Below the pieces are notes generated by a model. That model was not told the origin of the DNA and ran no database searches. It worked only from the letters and a program-made list of their open reading frames with translations. Source: Xanthobacteraceae bacterium (GTDB lineage Bacteria > Pseudomonadota > Alphaproteobacteria > Rhizobiales > Xanthobacteraceae). Taken from it: a DNA stretch of 64,000 nucleotides. The DNA lies in assembly GCA_022844205.1 (NCBI GenBank), contig JALHMF010000005.1:158778-222777 (forward strand), in the 5' to 3' direction. The position numbers and the translations under genes were made by a program. Shown here one piece after another: positions 25,647 to 35,800 of the stretch (within the stretch, counting starts at the first letter, position 1; each line of letters begins with the position of its first letter).

Positions 25647-26240
25647 TTATTTGTATTCCGGAAGCCTGAGTGCGGGTGCCGCGTCCCCCGCGATTTCGGC
25701 GTAGGCGTCCTTCAACTCGCGCGCGAGATATTGCTCAACGAGGATCGCGAGTTTTTCGGCGACTTCCGCTCCGGTCGGCTCCTGCGGATGGCGGACGTTC
25801 TCGCGCACAACCGCGCGGATCGCTTCCACGGCGCGGTCCACAAGCTGCATCGGCAATTGCGAGCCCTTCGGCCAGTGATAAATCAATCGTCCGAGGCTGC
25901 CGGCAATGGTGCCGGCCAGCGGATAGCCAAGCGTTGCCGCATCGCCCTTGATGTCGTGGCTGGAGCGGAAAAGAAGCTCGAGCGTCGCCGCATTATACCC
26001 GTTCTGGTGCATCGCCTTGCGCGCGGATTCGAGCCGTTCGCATTCGGTGTTCATCCAGCCGGAGAATTCGCCCTTGAGCGAGGCGAGGGCAGCTTCGGCC
26101 CGCTCTACCACGCTCATGTCGATTTCGCCCGGCTCGGCAGTCCGGCGCACCACGCCTTTCAGTGTGTTCTGCGGCGTGATCACGGAGTGATCCTGCATCT
26201 GCTTCTGTTCGGGCTGCGGGGGTTTTGGTTTGTTCATCAC
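25647..26240 (-). CDS. Hpt (histidine phosphotransfer) domain protein
   Basis: A 197-residue protein with a proline/glutamine-rich N-terminal 40 residues and an Hpt four-helix bundle around residues 50-160. The phospho-accepting histidine is in LLFRSSHDIKGDAATLG (H-D-I-K-G, the Hpt hallmark), about residue 93. It should relay phosphate from a hybrid kinase to a response regulator. The receiver protein at 26256 is 15 bases upstream on the same strand and is the likely partner or cotranscribed gene. No histidine kinase is adjacent. Confidence 0.87.
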   Translation of the reverse strand: MMNKPKPPQPEQKQMQDHSVITPQNTLKGVVRRTAEPGEIDMSVVERAEAALASLKGEFSGWMNTECERLESARKAMHQNGYNAATLELLFRSSHDIKGDAATLGYPLAGTIAGSLGRLIYHWPKGSQLPMQLVDRAVEAIRAVVRENVRHPQEPTGAEVAEKLAILVEQYLARELKDAYAEIAGDAAPALRLPEYK

Positions 26241-26255
26241 TGATGCCTGGACCGT

Positions 26256-26840
26256 TTAACTCGCCATTCCGTTTTCGGTTCGGTCCGACGCGCGCCGGCG
26301 ATGCTCCAGGCCTGCATCGATCGGTGTGACCGGGATCGTCTTGGCGCCTTCCTTGCCCTTGCGGCGTTCGGGTCCGGTGTAGCTCGAAACCTGGTTGCGG
26401 CGCCGGTCCGGCCCGAAATAGTTCTTGGTCTGGATGAAGGAGCGGGGGTTCAGCACGACGCTGAGGATACGCTCGTAAAGCGCCTTTGCCGCGATCGGTT
26501 TGGTCAGAAATTCGGTGACGCCGGCGTCCCGCGCCTCAATCACGCGCTTCTTTTCGGAGTGGCCGGACAGCATGATGATCGGCACATAGGGATTGGGTGT
26601 GCCGCCGGGCTGGCGGATGGTCTTCGTCAGCTCGATGCCGTCAAAAATCGGCATCGCCCAGTCGGTGATCAGGATGTCCGGGTTGTAGGTGGTGAAGGCT
26701 TCGAGGCCGGAAGCGCCGTCCTCGGCTTCGTAGATTTCACGCGATCCGAAACCATGCAGCAACTGCCGGACGATGCGCCGCATATGCGCATTGTCCTCGA
26801 CAATCAGGAAGCGAAGGCGGTGGAAATCGATCCGGATCAT
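26256..26840 (-). CDS. CheY-like response regulator with unknown C-terminal tail
   Basis: A 194-residue protein. The N-terminal 125 residues are a receiver domain: acidic pocket in FLIVEDNAHMRRI, phospho-acceptor Asp in DILITDWAMPIFDG (about residue 56), the Thr/Ser switch in PIIMLSGHSEKKRV and Lys in TEFLTKPIAAKALY. The tail (about 125-194) has no output domain and carries two repeated RR.N/RR.R patches (YFGPDRRRNQVSSYTGPERRKGKE). It probably acts through protein contacts, perhaps with the cotranscribed Hpt protein. Confidence 0.87.
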   Translation of the reverse strand: MIRIDFHRLRFLIVEDNAHMRRIVRQLLHGFGSREIYEAEDGASGLEAFTTYNPDILITDWAMPIFDGIELTKTIRQPGGTPNPYVPIIMLSGHSEKKRVIEARDAGVTEFLTKPIAAKALYERILSVVLNPRSFIQTKNYFGPDRRRNQVSSYTGPERRKGKEGAKTIPVTPIDAGLEHRRRASDRTENGMAS

Positions 26841-26937
26841 AGAAACGCCCCGCAGCCGGTACCCCCGGCGCGTTACAGCCAGCCATTAGGGACTGTTAGC
26901 CTTAACAATCCGTTGAGGGTTGGAGCGGCTTTTTATT

Positions 26938-26988
26938 GGCGCATGCCCTTGTCCGAAAACCGGTGCCCACTTTTCGGGGGCACGCGCT
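26938..26988. repeat. dispersed rhizobial palindrome
   Basis: gcatgcccttgtCCGAAAACCGGT and the facing CCCACTTTTCGGggg cacgc form the classic imperfect inverted repeat that is abundant between genes in Bradyrhizobium-like genomes. Its last bases reach the nadK stop codon. A second copy is at 14897-14945. Confidence 0.75.
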
Positions 26989-27769
26989 AATATCCGAACT
27001 GCTCCCGCAGGATGCGCTCATCGAGGCTGTGGCCGGGGTCGAACAGCATTACCATCGAAGAGGTCGTATCCAGCCGGGCGGATACCTTGGCGACCGAGCG
27101 CACCTCGAAATGGTCGGCGACCGCATTCACCGGCCGCTTGTCGGCTTCCAGCACCTCGATCTCGATCTTGGCGCGATCCGGCAGGAGTGCCCCGCGCCAG
27201 CGGCGGGGCCGGAACGGGCTGAGCGGGGTGAGCGCCAGTAACGGCGAGTTCAGCGGCAGGATCGGTCCGTGCGCTGAAAGATTGTAGGCGGATGATCCGG
27301 CCGGCGTGGCGACCAGCACGCCGTCGCAGATGAGTTCGGCCATACGGATCTTGCCATCGACGGAGATCTTCAGCTTCGCCGCCTGGTAGGACTGGCGAAA
27401 CAGCGAGACCTCGTTGATCGCGGGTGCGGTGTGGCTGATGCCCTTGGCGTCGATCGCTTCCATCATCAGTGGATGGATCACGGTGTGCTGGGCGGCGGCG
27501 AGGCGCTCGGGGAGATTGTCGAGCGAAAAATCGTTCATCAGGAAGCCGACCGAGCCGCGGTGCATTCCGTAAATCGGAATGCCGCTGTCGCGGAGCCGGT
27601 GCAGCGACTGCAGCATCAGGCCGTCGCCGCCGAGCGCGACTACGACTTCGGCTTTTTCCACGTCCACGCCGCCATAGCGTTTCGATAGAGCCGCGCGCGC
27701 GGCTTCCGCTTCCTCGTGCGCGCTCGCGACGAAGGCAATCTTGTCGTAGCGTAGGGTGGACTGCTTCAT
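26987..27769 (-). CDS. nadK: NAD kinase
   Basis: A 260-residue ATP-NAD kinase, making NADP. The GGDG motif lies in [20 protein letters not shown] (about residues 43-62), with the NAD-binding region in [15 protein letters not shown], then the second motif [45 protein letters not shown]. Length is at the short end of the family, which is usual for alphaproteobacterial NadK. The start (ATG at 27769) is 17 bases from the divergent cutA ATG, so promoters overlap. Confidence 0.93.
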   Translation of the reverse strand: MKQSTLRYDKIAFVASAHEEAEAARAALSKRYGGVDVEKAEVVVALGGDGLMLQSLHRLRDSGIPIYGMHRGSVGFLMNDFSLDNLPERLAAAQHTVIHPLMMEAIDAKGISHTAPAINEVSLFRQSYQAAKLKISVDGKIRMAELICDGVLVATPAGSSAYNLSAHGPILPLNSPLLALTPLSPFRPRRWRGALLPDRAKIEIEVLEADKRPVNAVADHFEVRSVAKVSARLDTTSSMVMLFDPGHSLDERILREQFGY

Positions 27770-27785
27770 CGGAGGCCCGGCAGCA

Positions 27786-28112
27786 ATGGATGAGCCGCTC
27801 TTCGTCTATACAACCTATCCTTCGCTTGTCGAGGCGGAGAAGGCGGGGCGTTCTTTAACCGAGGCGGGACTGGCCGCCTGCGTGAATATTTTGCCCAATA
27901 TGGTTTCGATCTATCGCTGGAAGGGCGCCATCGAGCGGGCGGAAGAAGTGGTGATGATCGTCAAGACGCGCGCCTCCCTGAAAGACAAAGTCGCCGCCGC
28001 CGTGAAGGCCGGTCATAGTTACGACACACCCGCCATCGTGTTTCTGGCTACTGCCGGAGGGGATGCGGATTATTCCAGCTGGATTTTGGACGAGACCAAG
28101 GCGGCCCGCTGA
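27786..28112 (+). CDS. cutA: divalent cation tolerance protein CutA
   Basis: A 108-residue CutA-like trimeric protein. The start at 27786 ([28 protein letters not shown]) is preferred over an in-frame TTG/CTG extension to 27756 that overlaps the nadK start. Family features are [33 protein letters not shown] (the CVN..P...S.Y.W.G.....E..M..KT pattern) and [11 protein letters not shown]. Role in metal tolerance is historical and unclear; many members are signalling or scaffold proteins. Confidence 0.9.
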   Translation: MDEPLFVYTTYPSLVEAEKAGRSLTEAGLAACVNILPNMVSIYRWKGAIERAEEVVMIVKTRASLKDKVAAAVKAGHSYDTPAIVFLATAGGDADYSSWILDETKAAR

Positions 28113-28247
28113 ACGGCGGCTAACGGAATACTTCAGACCGCATTCAGCCGCGCAGGAAGATAGTCGATCCTGCAAACGGCAAAGACCGTTGCGTCGCGAG
28201 CGAATTGTTTTCCCCAACAACTCGCGACCTTGGAAAGGTCCACCTCC

Positions 28248-28472
28248 ATGTTCAAGTCGCTTTCCGCGATTGTGCTCGCGGTCAGTATGTTCGCCGTTCC
28301 CGTCCTCGTGAACAGCGCCGTTGCGCAAACGCAGACTGCTCCGGCCACCGCGCCGGCTGCGCCCGCGAAGGCTGCGCAGACGACCCCGCCTTCTCCGGCT
28401 GCCCCGAAGAAGGATGAAAAGGCGGCGAAGGACGTCAAGAAAGACGCGAAGAAGGACGAAAAGAAAAAGTAA
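28248..28472 (+). CDS. small secreted Ala/Lys-rich protein
   Basis: A 74-residue protein from the ATG at 28248 (MFKSLSAIVLAVSMFAVPVLVNSAVAQ), whose first 27 residues are a signal peptide with an AxA-type cleavage after VAQ. The mature 47 residues are low-complexity: an Ala/Pro/Thr stretch followed by a lysine/aspartate tail (KDEKAAKDVKKDAKKDEKKK). Similar tiny exported proteins are common in Rhizobiales; function unknown. A strong terminator follows at 28522, which supports it as a real transcribed gene. Confidence 0.65.
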   Translation: MFKSLSAIVLAVSMFAVPVLVNSAVAQTQTAPATAPAAPAKAAQTTPPSPAAPKKDEKAAKDVKKDAKKDEKKK

Positions 28473-28521
28473 TTCTTCGCCCTCGTTGCGTCGTGTGAGT
28501 GACGCGTCCGCGCGTTGACTT

Positions 28522-28556
28522 GAGGCCGGCTGCATCCCACAGCCGGCCTCTTTTTC
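28522..28556 (+). terminator. rho-independent terminator
   Basis: gaggccggctg and cagccggcctc (loop catccca) followed by TTTTTCG. It ends the small secreted-protein transcript and lies just before the convergent TonB receptor gene. Confidence 0.9.
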
Positions 28557-28570
28557 GTCTGCCGTTTCGC

Positions 28571-30448
28571 TTACTCGCCGCCGCCGAATTTCACACGCAG
28601 GCCGGCATAGGCGATGAACCCGGGCGCACGGTAGGAGAAATTCTCCTCGTAGCTTTTGTCGAAGAGATTTTCCGCGCGCACATAGACCGTCGTCGATTGC
28701 GTCACGTCGTAGGACAGGATGGCGTGAACGACGGAGTAGGCGGGGACCGTCACGCGGCCCGGAATGTTGAACGTGTCGCCGTCCTGCATTTTTCCGTTGT
28801 AGGCGGCACCGAACGTTGCGCGCCCACGCCTGTCGGCAGAGAAGGCGGTGACGTTGAGGCCCGCAACATGGCGCGGGCGGCGGATTTCGGCCTGTTCGTT
28901 CGGCCGTTTCGCATCCGTGTAGGTGTAGCTCGCATCCAGCAGGAAAAACTGCGTCGGCGCGAATTTCAGACTGCTCTCGATGCCCTTACGCGTGGAGGTG
29001 CCCGTGAGATTGATCGGGCTGACACCGATCTGTGCGATGAGATCGGTGTAGTCCGCACCGAACACGGTGACGTCGGTGACGAGCTTTTCACCCCACCAGT
29101 TCTGCGTGATGCCGAAATCCCAGCCGATGGACGTTTCCGGGCGCAGTCCGGGGTTGCCGATGAAGCCGGGGAAGAACCCGAACTGATCGACGAAGGTGGG
29201 ATTGGTCGCGGCCTTGCCCACGCTGGAGTGGAAACGTGTGCCGGTTTGCGCGATTTTTTGCGAGCCGGTGAAGCGCCAGGTCAGGTAGTTCGCGAAAGCG
29301 TCGTTGAAGTCGTGTCTGACGGCGCTTGAGAAGGTGAAGCCCCATGGGAAACTGACGACATGCTCGGCGGCGACACCTTTGCGCGTGCGATCGGCATTGG
29401 CGCCGAAGTTATGCTCGTAGTGTTCCTTGGCCTGATCGAGCAGAACTGAAAAACTGTGCTGCTCGCCAAGAAAAAATTTCGTGTCGTATTTCAGCGTTGC
29501 CTTGTAGTCGATGAACGATGCGTTGGCTTTGCTGACGAACGGACCAAAACCGATCTCGCTGTTGAAGATGTCGTCGACCTTGCTCGCACCGAGACGCTGG
29601 ACGAGACGGCCATCGAAGGCGGTATGGGTTGCGGTGATGCGGCTCTGCATGGAGCGGAACTTGTCGTATCCGTAACCATCGACAATCGGGATCACGAATT
29701 CCGGATCGTATTGCACGACGCGATCGACATAGCGCACGAAGCCTTCGATGTTGAGGTTGGCCACATCGAAGCCGCCTTTGGCGGTCGCAACCTTCGTGCG
29801 GTGACCGTCGCGTTCGTCGCCGGTGCGGGAGATATTGTAGCCCTTCGTCTCCCGATTCTGCACGGTGACGGCGCCGTACATCGCACCGAACGCGCCGCGG
29901 AAACTCGCACTTTCGCGGTGCGATTGCTGGCCGCCGCCTTCCACGCGGTATTCGGCCTCCGGCCGTTTCAGCCCCTTGCCGGATTTCGTGAAGATCGCGA
30001 TGAGACCCGAACTCGCATTCGCACCGGAAATACCGGATTGCGGCCCGCGCACCACTTCGATGCGGTCGATGTCATCCAGCAGGAAATCGGCCCAATCGAA
30101 ATCGCCGAAGTCGAGGCGTTGAGCCTGCACCCCGTCGATCACCACAAGCGTGTGGTTGGCCTCGGAACCGCGGATACGGACCTGTGTGAAAGAGCCGCTG
30201 CTCGCGTTGCGGTTCACCATCACGCCTGGCACGAAGCGCAAGGCTTCGCCGGCGGTGGTCAGTCCTCGCGCGCGCATTTCTTCGCCTTTGAGAACGGTGA
30301 CGGATGCGCCGACCTTGTCGGACTCAATCGGCGCGATGTTCGCGGAAATGACGGTTTCCGGCAGTTCGTTCGTCTGCGCGAACGCCGAAGTGGAGAGAAG
30401 CAGGAGTGTCAGAACACCAAGCGTGTTCCGTCGTGAGTTGGACAACAT
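28571..30448 (-). CDS. btuB: TonB-dependent outer-membrane receptor, BtuB-type, under cobalamin riboswitch control
   Basis: A 625-residue receptor starting at the ATG at 30448 (MLSNSRRNTLGVLTLLLLSTSAFAQ, signal peptide). The plug domain (about residues 30-150) includes ETVISANIAPIESDKVGASVTVLKGEEMRARG, FVPGVMVNRNASSGSFTQVRIRGSEANHTLVVIDGV and DDIDRIEVVRGPQSGISGANASSGLIAIFT. The rest is a 22-strand-type barrel ending in ...GFIAYAGLRVKF. The gene is the first one after a cobalamin riboswitch on the same strand, so the natural reading is B12 or cobamide uptake, as in BtuB. No BtuCD/F genes are in view. Confidence 0.88.
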   Translation of the reverse strand: MLSNSRRNTLGVLTLLLLSTSAFAQTNELPETVISANIAPIESDKVGASVTVLKGEEMRARGLTTAGEALRFVPGVMVNRNASSGSFTQVRIRGSEANHTLVVIDGVQAQRLDFGDFDWADFLLDDIDRIEVVRGPQSGISGANASSGLIAIFTKSGKGLKRPEAEYRVEGGGQQSHRESASFRGAFGAMYGAVTVQNRETKGYNISRTGDERDGHRTKVATAKGGFDVANLNIEGFVRYVDRVVQYDPEFVIPIVDGYGYDKFRSMQSRITATHTAFDGRLVQRLGASKVDDIFNSEIGFGPFVSKANASFIDYKATLKYDTKFFLGEQHSFSVLLDQAKEHYEHNFGANADRTRKGVAAEHVVSFPWGFTFSSAVRHDFNDAFANYLTWRFTGSQKIAQTGTRFHSSVGKAATNPTFVDQFGFFPGFIGNPGLRPETSIGWDFGITQNWWGEKLVTDVTVFGADYTDLIAQIGVSPINLTGTSTRKGIESSLKFAPTQFFLLDASYTYTDAKRPNEQAEIRRPRHVAGLNVTAFSADRRGRATFGAAYNGKMQDGDTFNIPGRVTVPAYSVVHAILSYDVTQSTTVYVRAENLFDKSYEENFSYRAPGFIAYAGLRVKFGGGE

Positions 30449-30640
30449 GGATCGCCCCCAGCGATTGTCGAAATGAGACAAGCCGCGAAGACGCGCGCGA
30501 TCGGCGGGCGAAGCGCCCGCAAACTTCCGCACTCGAATGTAGGATGCAGCCTCACGGGCGCACCTCCGCAACGGTTGACTTCACGTCGTCACCGCTGCGG
30601 ATAGGCCGCACCGTGCACACGCCCCGCGTGCCGGTAGGGT

Positions 30641-30835
30641 GACCGATGCAGGTCGGTCTCCTGGCTCACGGGTCATCGCCTTTGTCCCTGCCTTCCCGGG
30701 CTTTCGCCCAGTGGCACTTAGAGACGAGGCTCGCCGCTTACAGTTGCGGGGGCAGCCGCGGCTTCAGCCCGAAGGCCTACCGCGTTCCCATGAGCCGGCC
30801 GAATAACGCCGGACGGCTCACCTGCGTCGATGCAC
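30641..30835 (-). promoter_or_regulatory. cobalamin riboswitch
   Basis: Read on the minus strand, this leader starts near gtgcatcgacgcaggtgagcc, has the conserved central gccactgggcgaaagcccgggaaggc, and ends in the B12 box agccaggagaccgacctgc (30646-30664). P1 pairing gcaggt/acctgc closes the structure. The match is strong and complete. The TonB receptor gene starts about 190 bases downstream, so coenzyme B12 would switch it off. Confidence 0.95.
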
Positions 30836-31072
30836 GGATTAGGGGGCAGGGTTGCGGGCGAGTCAAGAAACCCGGCCGCTGGCGGAGACGGCGGCAAATC
30901 CCCACGTGAGGGCCATGAAATTCCATGCCGAAGGCCGGAAACAACGAATTCCTTACGGCTTTCGGCCATGGTCATGGGCAAGGTTTGCTTGTGGGAATGT
31001 AGCCTTACGTCTAGAAACGCACGGCTTTTCACCCACTTGCCGTGGTGCAGTAAAAGCCGGAGATTCCTGTTG

Positions 31073-31990
31073 ATGAGCCGGACTTCAGCCGATAGCGGCC
31101 GTGCCTCGCGTGGGGCCGCGAGCGCTCCGATCAGCGTGTCCTTCGAATTCTTCCCGCCCAAGACGGAGGAGATGGAGAAGACGCTGTGGGAATCGATTGC
31201 GCGGCTGGCCCCGGTCGGCCCGAAATTCGTCTCCGTGACTTACGGCGCCGGCGGCACCACCCGCGAGCGCACGCACTCGACCGTGAAGCGCATACTTGCC
31301 GAGACCGATCTCGTGCCGGCCGCACATCTGACCTGCGTCGATGCCAGCAAGGCTGAGGTCGATGACGTCGTGAAGGCTTACTGGGACGCGGGCGTGCGCC
31401 ATATCGTGGCGCTGCGCGGCGACCCGGCCGCCGGTGTTGGCGAGAAATACGTGCCGCATCCGCAGGGCTATGCTTATGCATCCGATCTTGTTTCAGGTAT
31501 CCGCAAGGTCGGCGATTTCGAAGTTTCGGTCGCGGCCTTCCCGGAAAAGCATCCGGAGAGCAAGAGCATCGAGCAGGATCTCGACGTCTTGAAGAAGAAA
31601 GTGGACGCGGGCGCCACGCGCGCGATCACGCAGTTCTTCTTCGACAACAGCCAGTATCTGCGTTTCCTCGACAAGGTGCGCGGCAAGGGCATCAACATCC
31701 CGATCGTGCCGGGCATTTTGCCGGTGCAGAATTTCAAGCAGGCGAAGAATTTCGCCGAGCGCGCAGGTGCGACCGTGCCGCAATGGCTCGCGGATCGCTT
31801 CGAAGGGCTCGACGACGATGTGACGACGCGCAAGCTCGTAGCCGCCGCCATCGCTTCCGAGCAGGTGCTCGATCTCGTCGATGAAGGGGTCACCGATTTC
31901 CATTTTTACACGATGAACCGCGCGGACCTCGTGTTCGCGATCTGCCATTTGCTCGGACTGCGGCCGAAGGCCGTGTCGAAGGCTGCATGA
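31073..31990 (+). CDS. metF: 5,10-methylenetetrahydrofolate reductase
   Basis: A 305-residue MTHFR, reducing methylene-THF to methyl-THF. The start at 31073 ([14 protein letters not shown]) was chosen; a longer open frame begins in the leader. The FAD-dependent reductase core is clear: [75 protein letters not shown] (the GD motif), [32 protein letters not shown] and [10 protein letters not shown]. It is two bases upstream of metH and is coupled to it in the methionine route. Confidence 0.95.
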   Translation: MSRTSADSGRASRGAASAPISVSFEFFPPKTEEMEKTLWESIARLAPVGPKFVSVTYGAGGTTRERTHSTVKRILAETDLVPAAHLTCVDASKAEVDDVVKAYWDAGVRHIVALRGDPAAGVGEKYVPHPQGYAYASDLVSGIRKVGDFEVSVAAFPEKHPESKSIEQDLDVLKKKVDAGATRAITQFFFDNSQYLRFLDKVRGKGINIPIVPGILPVQNFKQAKNFAERAGATVPQWLADRFEGLDDDVTTRKLVAAAIASEQVLDLVDEGVTDFHFYTMNRADLVFAICHLLGLRPKAVSKAA

Positions 31991-31991
31991 C

Positions 31992-34900
31992 ATGAGCGAG
32001 CCGAAGAAAATCGACGGCGCTGAAATCGAACGGGAGCTTCGCAAGCTCGCCTCCGAACGCATCCTCGTGCTCGACGGCGCCATGGGCACGATGATTCAGG
32101 GCTATCGCTTCGAGGAGGCCGAATTCCGCGGCGCGCGCTTCGACGCCTGGAACCGCGAACTGCGCGGCAACAACGATCTCCTGAACATCACGCGGCCCGA
32201 TGCGATCCGTGACATCCATCTCGCCTATTTCCGCGCGGGCGCGGACATTGTCGCGACCAACACGTTTTCATCGACCAGCATCGCGCAGGCGGATTACGGG
32301 CTGGAGAAGGTCGCCTATGAGCTGAATCTCGCAGGTGCGAAGCTTGCGCGCGAAGCCGCCGAAATCGCGCAGAAGGAAGACGGCAAGCGCCGTTTCGTGG
32401 CCGGCGCGATGGGCCCGACCAACCGCACGGCGTCGATTTCGCCGGACGTTTCCAATCCGGGCTTCCGCGCGGTGTCGTTCGACGATCTCGCCAACGCTTA
32501 TCTCGAAGAAGCGAATGGCCTTGTCGATGGCGGCGCTGAAATCCTGCTGGTCGAGACGATCTTCGACACGCTGAACGCAAAAGCCGCGATCTTCGCCATC
32601 GAAACTTTGTTCGACCAGCGCGGCATTCGTCTGCCGGTGATGATCTCCGGCACCATCACGGATCTGTCGGGCCGCACACTGTCGGGCCAGACGCCGGAAG
32701 CGTTCTGGAATTCTATCGCGCATGCGAAGCCGTTTTCGGTCGGCCTCAACTGCGCGCTCGGCGCCAAGGAAATGCGCGCGCATGTCGCCGAGCTTGGCCG
32801 CGTCGCCGATACGCTGATCTGCGCCTATCCGAACGCAGGCTTGCCGAACGAATTCGGCCTCTACGACGAGAGCCCGGAATTCATGGCGGGACTGCTCGAC
32901 GAGTTCGCGGCATCGGGCCTCGTGAACATTGTCGGCGGCTGCTGCGGCACCACGCCGGAACACATCCGCGCGATTGCGAACACTGTAAAGAGCAAGAAGC
33001 CGCGCGAGCTGCCGAGCATTCCGCAACTGCTGCGGCTTTCGGGTCTTGAGCCGTTCACGCTGACGAAGGAAATCCCGTTCGTGAACGTGGGCGAGCGCAC
33101 CAACGTCACGGGCTCGGCGAAATTCAGGAAGCTCGTCACCGCCGGCGATTACGACGCGGCCCTTGCCGTTGCGCGCGATCAGGTCGAGGCCGGCGCGCAG
33201 GTGATCGACGTCAACATGGACGAGGGGCTTCTCGATTCCGAGAAGGCGATGGTCACGTTCCTCAATCTGATCGCATCCGAGCCCGACATCGCTCGCGTGC
33301 CGGTGATGATCGACTCATCCAAATGGACGGTGATCGAGGCCGGCCTCAAATGCGTGCAGGGCAAGGCGATCGTGAACTCGATCTCCATGAAGGAAGGCGA
33401 GGAAGCCTTCCGGCAGCAGGCGCGTCTCGTGCGCCGCTACGGTGCCGCGGTCGTCGTCATGGCCTTCGACGAGAAGGGCCAGGCCGACACGCAGGAACGC
33501 AAGATCGAGATCACCAAGCGGGCTTATAAGATTTTGACGGAAGAAGTGGGCTTCCCGCCACAGGACATCATCTTCGATCCGAACATCTTCGCGGTCGCGA
33601 CCGGCATCGAGGAACACAACAATTACGGCGTCGATTACATCGAGGCTACGAAATTCATCCGGCAAAACTTGCCGCACGCGCACGTGTCGGGCGGCGTTTC
33701 GAACCTCTCGTTCTCGTTCCGCGGCAACGAGCCGGTGCGCGAAGCGATGCACGCCGTGTTTCTCTATCACGCGATCAAGGCGGGCATGGACATGGGCATC
33801 GTCAATGCCGGTCAGCTCGCGGTGTACGAGAACCTCAGGCCCGAACTGCGCGAAGCGTGCGAGGACGTTGTCCTCAACAAGCGACCCGACGCGACCGAGC
33901 GGCTTTTGGCGCTCGCCGAAAGCTATCGGGGCGGCGCCAAGGAAAAACGCGAGATCGATCTCGCCTGGCGCGAGTGGCCCGTTGAGAAACGGCTTGCCCA
34001 TGCGCTCGTCAGCGGTATCACCGAATTCATCGAGGTCGATACGGAAGAAGCCCGCGCGAAGGCCGCGCGTCCGCTGCATGTGATCGAAGGCCCGCTGATG
34101 GACGGCATGAACGTCGTCGGCGATCTCTTCGGCTCGGGCAAGATGTTCCTGCCGCAGGTGGTGAAATCCGCCCGCGTGATGAAGCAGGCTGTCGCCTATC
34201 TCATGCCCTACATGGAAGAAGAAAAACGCCTCAGCGGCCTCGAGCAGGGCAAGTCGAACGGCAAGATCGTGCTCGCCACCGTGAAGGGCGACGTGCACGA
34301 CATCGGAAAAAACATCGTCGGCGTCGTGCTCCAGTGCAACAACTATGAAGTGGTCGATCTCGGCGTCATGGTGCCGGCGGCGAAGATTCTGGAAACCGCG
34401 CGCAACGAAAAGGCCGATATCATCGGCCTGTCGGGCCTGATTACACCGTCGCTCGATGAAATGTGCCATGTCGCGGCCGAGATGGAGCGCGAAGGCATGG
34501 ACCTTCCTCTGCTCATCGGCGGTGCCACCACGAGCAAGGTGCATACGGCGGTGAAGATTTCGCCGCGCTACCAGCGCAGCCAGGCGGTTCACGTCATCGA
34601 CGCGAGCCGCGCGGTCGGCGTTGTCTCCAAGCTGATCAATCCGGAAGTGCGCATGCGCACCATCAACGAGGTCCGCGAGGAATACGCGAAGCTCGCCACC
34701 ATGCATGCCCGCGCCAATCAGGAACAGAACCGCATTCCGATCGCGGACGCGCGCGCGAACCGCCTCAAGCTTGATCTCGCGAATTACACGCCGCCGAAGC
34801 CGAAATTCATCGGTACCAAGACGATCGAGAATTACGATCTGTCGGAACTGGTGCCGTTCATCGACTGGACGCCGTTCTTCGCGTCGTGGGATCTGACGGG

Positions 34901-35741
34901 CCGTTATCCGCAAATCTTCGAAGACCCGAAGATGGGAGCCGCCGCGCGCACGCTCTATGAAGACGCGCGCAAGATGCTCGACCAGATCGTCAGGGAAAAA
35001 TGGCTGAAAGCCAGTGCCGTGATCGGCTTCTGGCCGGCCGCGACACGCGGCGACGATACGGTGATCTACAAGGACGATACCCGCAAGGAAGAGATCGCGG
35101 TGTTGCATTCGTTGCGCCAGCAGATGCCGCGCCGCGAGGGCGGCCGTGCCTCGCTGGCGCTCGCCGATTTCGTGGCGCCCGAGGAATTGAACGTGCCAGA
35201 TTACATCGGCGGTTTCGCCGTTACGACCGGAATCGGCGAAGAGGAAAAGTCGAACGAACTGAAGGGCCAGAACAACGATTACGATGCGATCCTGCTCAAG
35301 GCGCTCGCGGATCGTCTGGCGGAAGCCTTTGCGGAAAGATTGCACCAGCGCGTGCGCAAGGAATTCTGGGGCTACGAGCCCGAAGAAAATCTTTCCAACG
35401 AAGACCTGATCGCCGAGAAATATCGCGGCATTCGTCCGGCACCGGGCTATCCGGCGCAGCCCGATCACACAGAGAAGGGCACGCTGTTCAAGCTCCTCGA
35501 CGTGGAACAGGCAATCGGCGTGAGCCTTACCGAGAGCTTCATGATGTGGCCGGGGGCGGCGGTGTCAGGTCTCTATTTCTCGCACCCGGAGAGTCATTAT
35601 TTTGGTGTCGGGCGCATCGACCGCGATCAGGTCGAGGACTATGCGAAGCGCAAGGGCTGGACACTGCAGGAAGCCGAGAAATGGCTGTCGCCGATCCTGT
35701 CCTACGATCCGGACCGTGTGCCGCGGCAGGCGGCGGAATAA
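31992..35741 (+). CDS. metH: cobalamin-dependent methionine synthase
   Basis: A 1249-residue MetH. Four modules are visible: homocysteine binding (residues 1-340, zinc cysteines in [11 protein letters not shown] and [13 protein letters not shown]); pterin/methyl-THF binding (about 350-620, [45 protein letters not shown]); the B12 module (about 650-895) with the cobalamin ligand His in the DxHxxG motif [15 protein letters not shown] (about residue 768) and [16 protein letters not shown]; and the SAM-binding reactivation domain (about 900-1240). Length is normal. With metF directly upstream it makes methionine using vitamin B12, which fits the B12 riboswitch-controlled receptor next door. Confidence 0.97.
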   Translation: MSEPKKIDGAEIERELRKLASERILVLDGAMGTMIQGYRFEEAEFRGARFDAWNRELRGNNDLLNITRPDAIRDIHLAYFRAGADIVATNTFSSTSIAQADYGLEKVAYELNLAGAKLAREAAEIAQKEDGKRRFVAGAMGPTNRTASISPDVSNPGFRAVSFDDLANAYLEEANGLVDGGAEILLVETIFDTLNAKAAIFAIETLFDQRGIRLPVMISGTITDLSGRTLSGQTPEAFWNSIAHAKPFSVGLNCALGAKEMRAHVAELGRVADTLICAYPNAGLPNEFGLYDESPEFMAGLLDEFAASGLVNIVGGCCGTTPEHIRAIANTVKSKKPRELPSIPQLLRLSGLEPFTLTKEIPFVNVGERTNVTGSAKFRKLVTAGDYDAALAVARDQVEAGAQVIDVNMDEGLLDSEKAMVTFLNLIASEPDIARVPVMIDSSKWTVIEAGLKCVQGKAIVNSISMKEGEEAFRQQARLVRRYGAAVVVMAFDEKGQADTQERKIEITKRAYKILTEEVGFPPQDIIFDPNIFAVATGIEEHNNYGVDYIEATKFIRQNLPHAHVSGGVSNLSFSFRGNEPVREAMHAVFLYHAIKAGMDMGIVNAGQLAVYENLRPELREACEDVVLNKRPDATERLLALAESYRGGAKEKREIDLAWREWPVEKRLAHALVSGITEFIEVDTEEARAKAARPLHVIEGPLMDGMNVVGDLFGSGKMFLPQVVKSARVMKQAVAYLMPYMEEEKRLSGLEQGKSNGKIVLATVKGDVHDIGKNIVGVVLQCNNYEVVDLGVMVPAAKILETARNEKADIIGLSGLITPSLDEMCHVAAEMEREGMDLPLLIGGATTSKVHTAVKISPRYQRSQAVHVIDASRAVGVVSKLINPEVRMRTINEVREEYAKLATMHARANQEQNRIPIADARANRLKLDLANYTPPKPKFIGTKTIENYDLSELVPFIDWTPFFASWDLTGRYPQIFEDPKMGAAARTLYEDARKMLDQIVREKWLKASAVIGFWPAATRGDDTVIYKDDTRKEEIAVLHSLRQQMPRREGGRASLALADFVAPEELNVPDYIGGFAVTTGIGEEEKSNELKGQNNDYDAILLKALADRLAEAFAERLHQRVRKEFWGYEPEENLSNEDLIAEKYRGIRPAPGYPAQPDHTEKGTLFKLLDVEQAIGVSLTESFMMWPGAAVSGLYFSHPESHYFGVGRIDRDQVEDYAKRKGWTLQEAEKWLSPILSYDPDRVPRQAAE

Positions 35742-35750
35742 ATCCTTCGA

Positions 35751-35789
35751 AAAAAAAGAGGCCGCGAAAATCGCGGCCTCTTTCATTTT
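35751..35789. terminator. bidirectional rho-independent terminator
   Basis: The stem gaggccgcga/tcgcggcctc with loop aaa has an A-run on its left and TTTCATTTTC on its right. It serves metH (plus) and the GlcG-like gene (minus). Confidence 0.88.
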
Positions 35790-35800
35790 CGCAACAGTGC

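Noticed and set aside
30960..31010. SAM-II-like riboswitch before metF
   Set aside because: A word gaatgtagc and a short hairpin looked suggestive, but the conserved pseudoknot pairing of SAM-II could not be drawn.
33315..35468. A 717-codon open frame antisense to metH
   Set aside because: It is a shadow of metH codons in high-G+C DNA; metH is complete with all motifs, and the antisense product has no recognisable domain.
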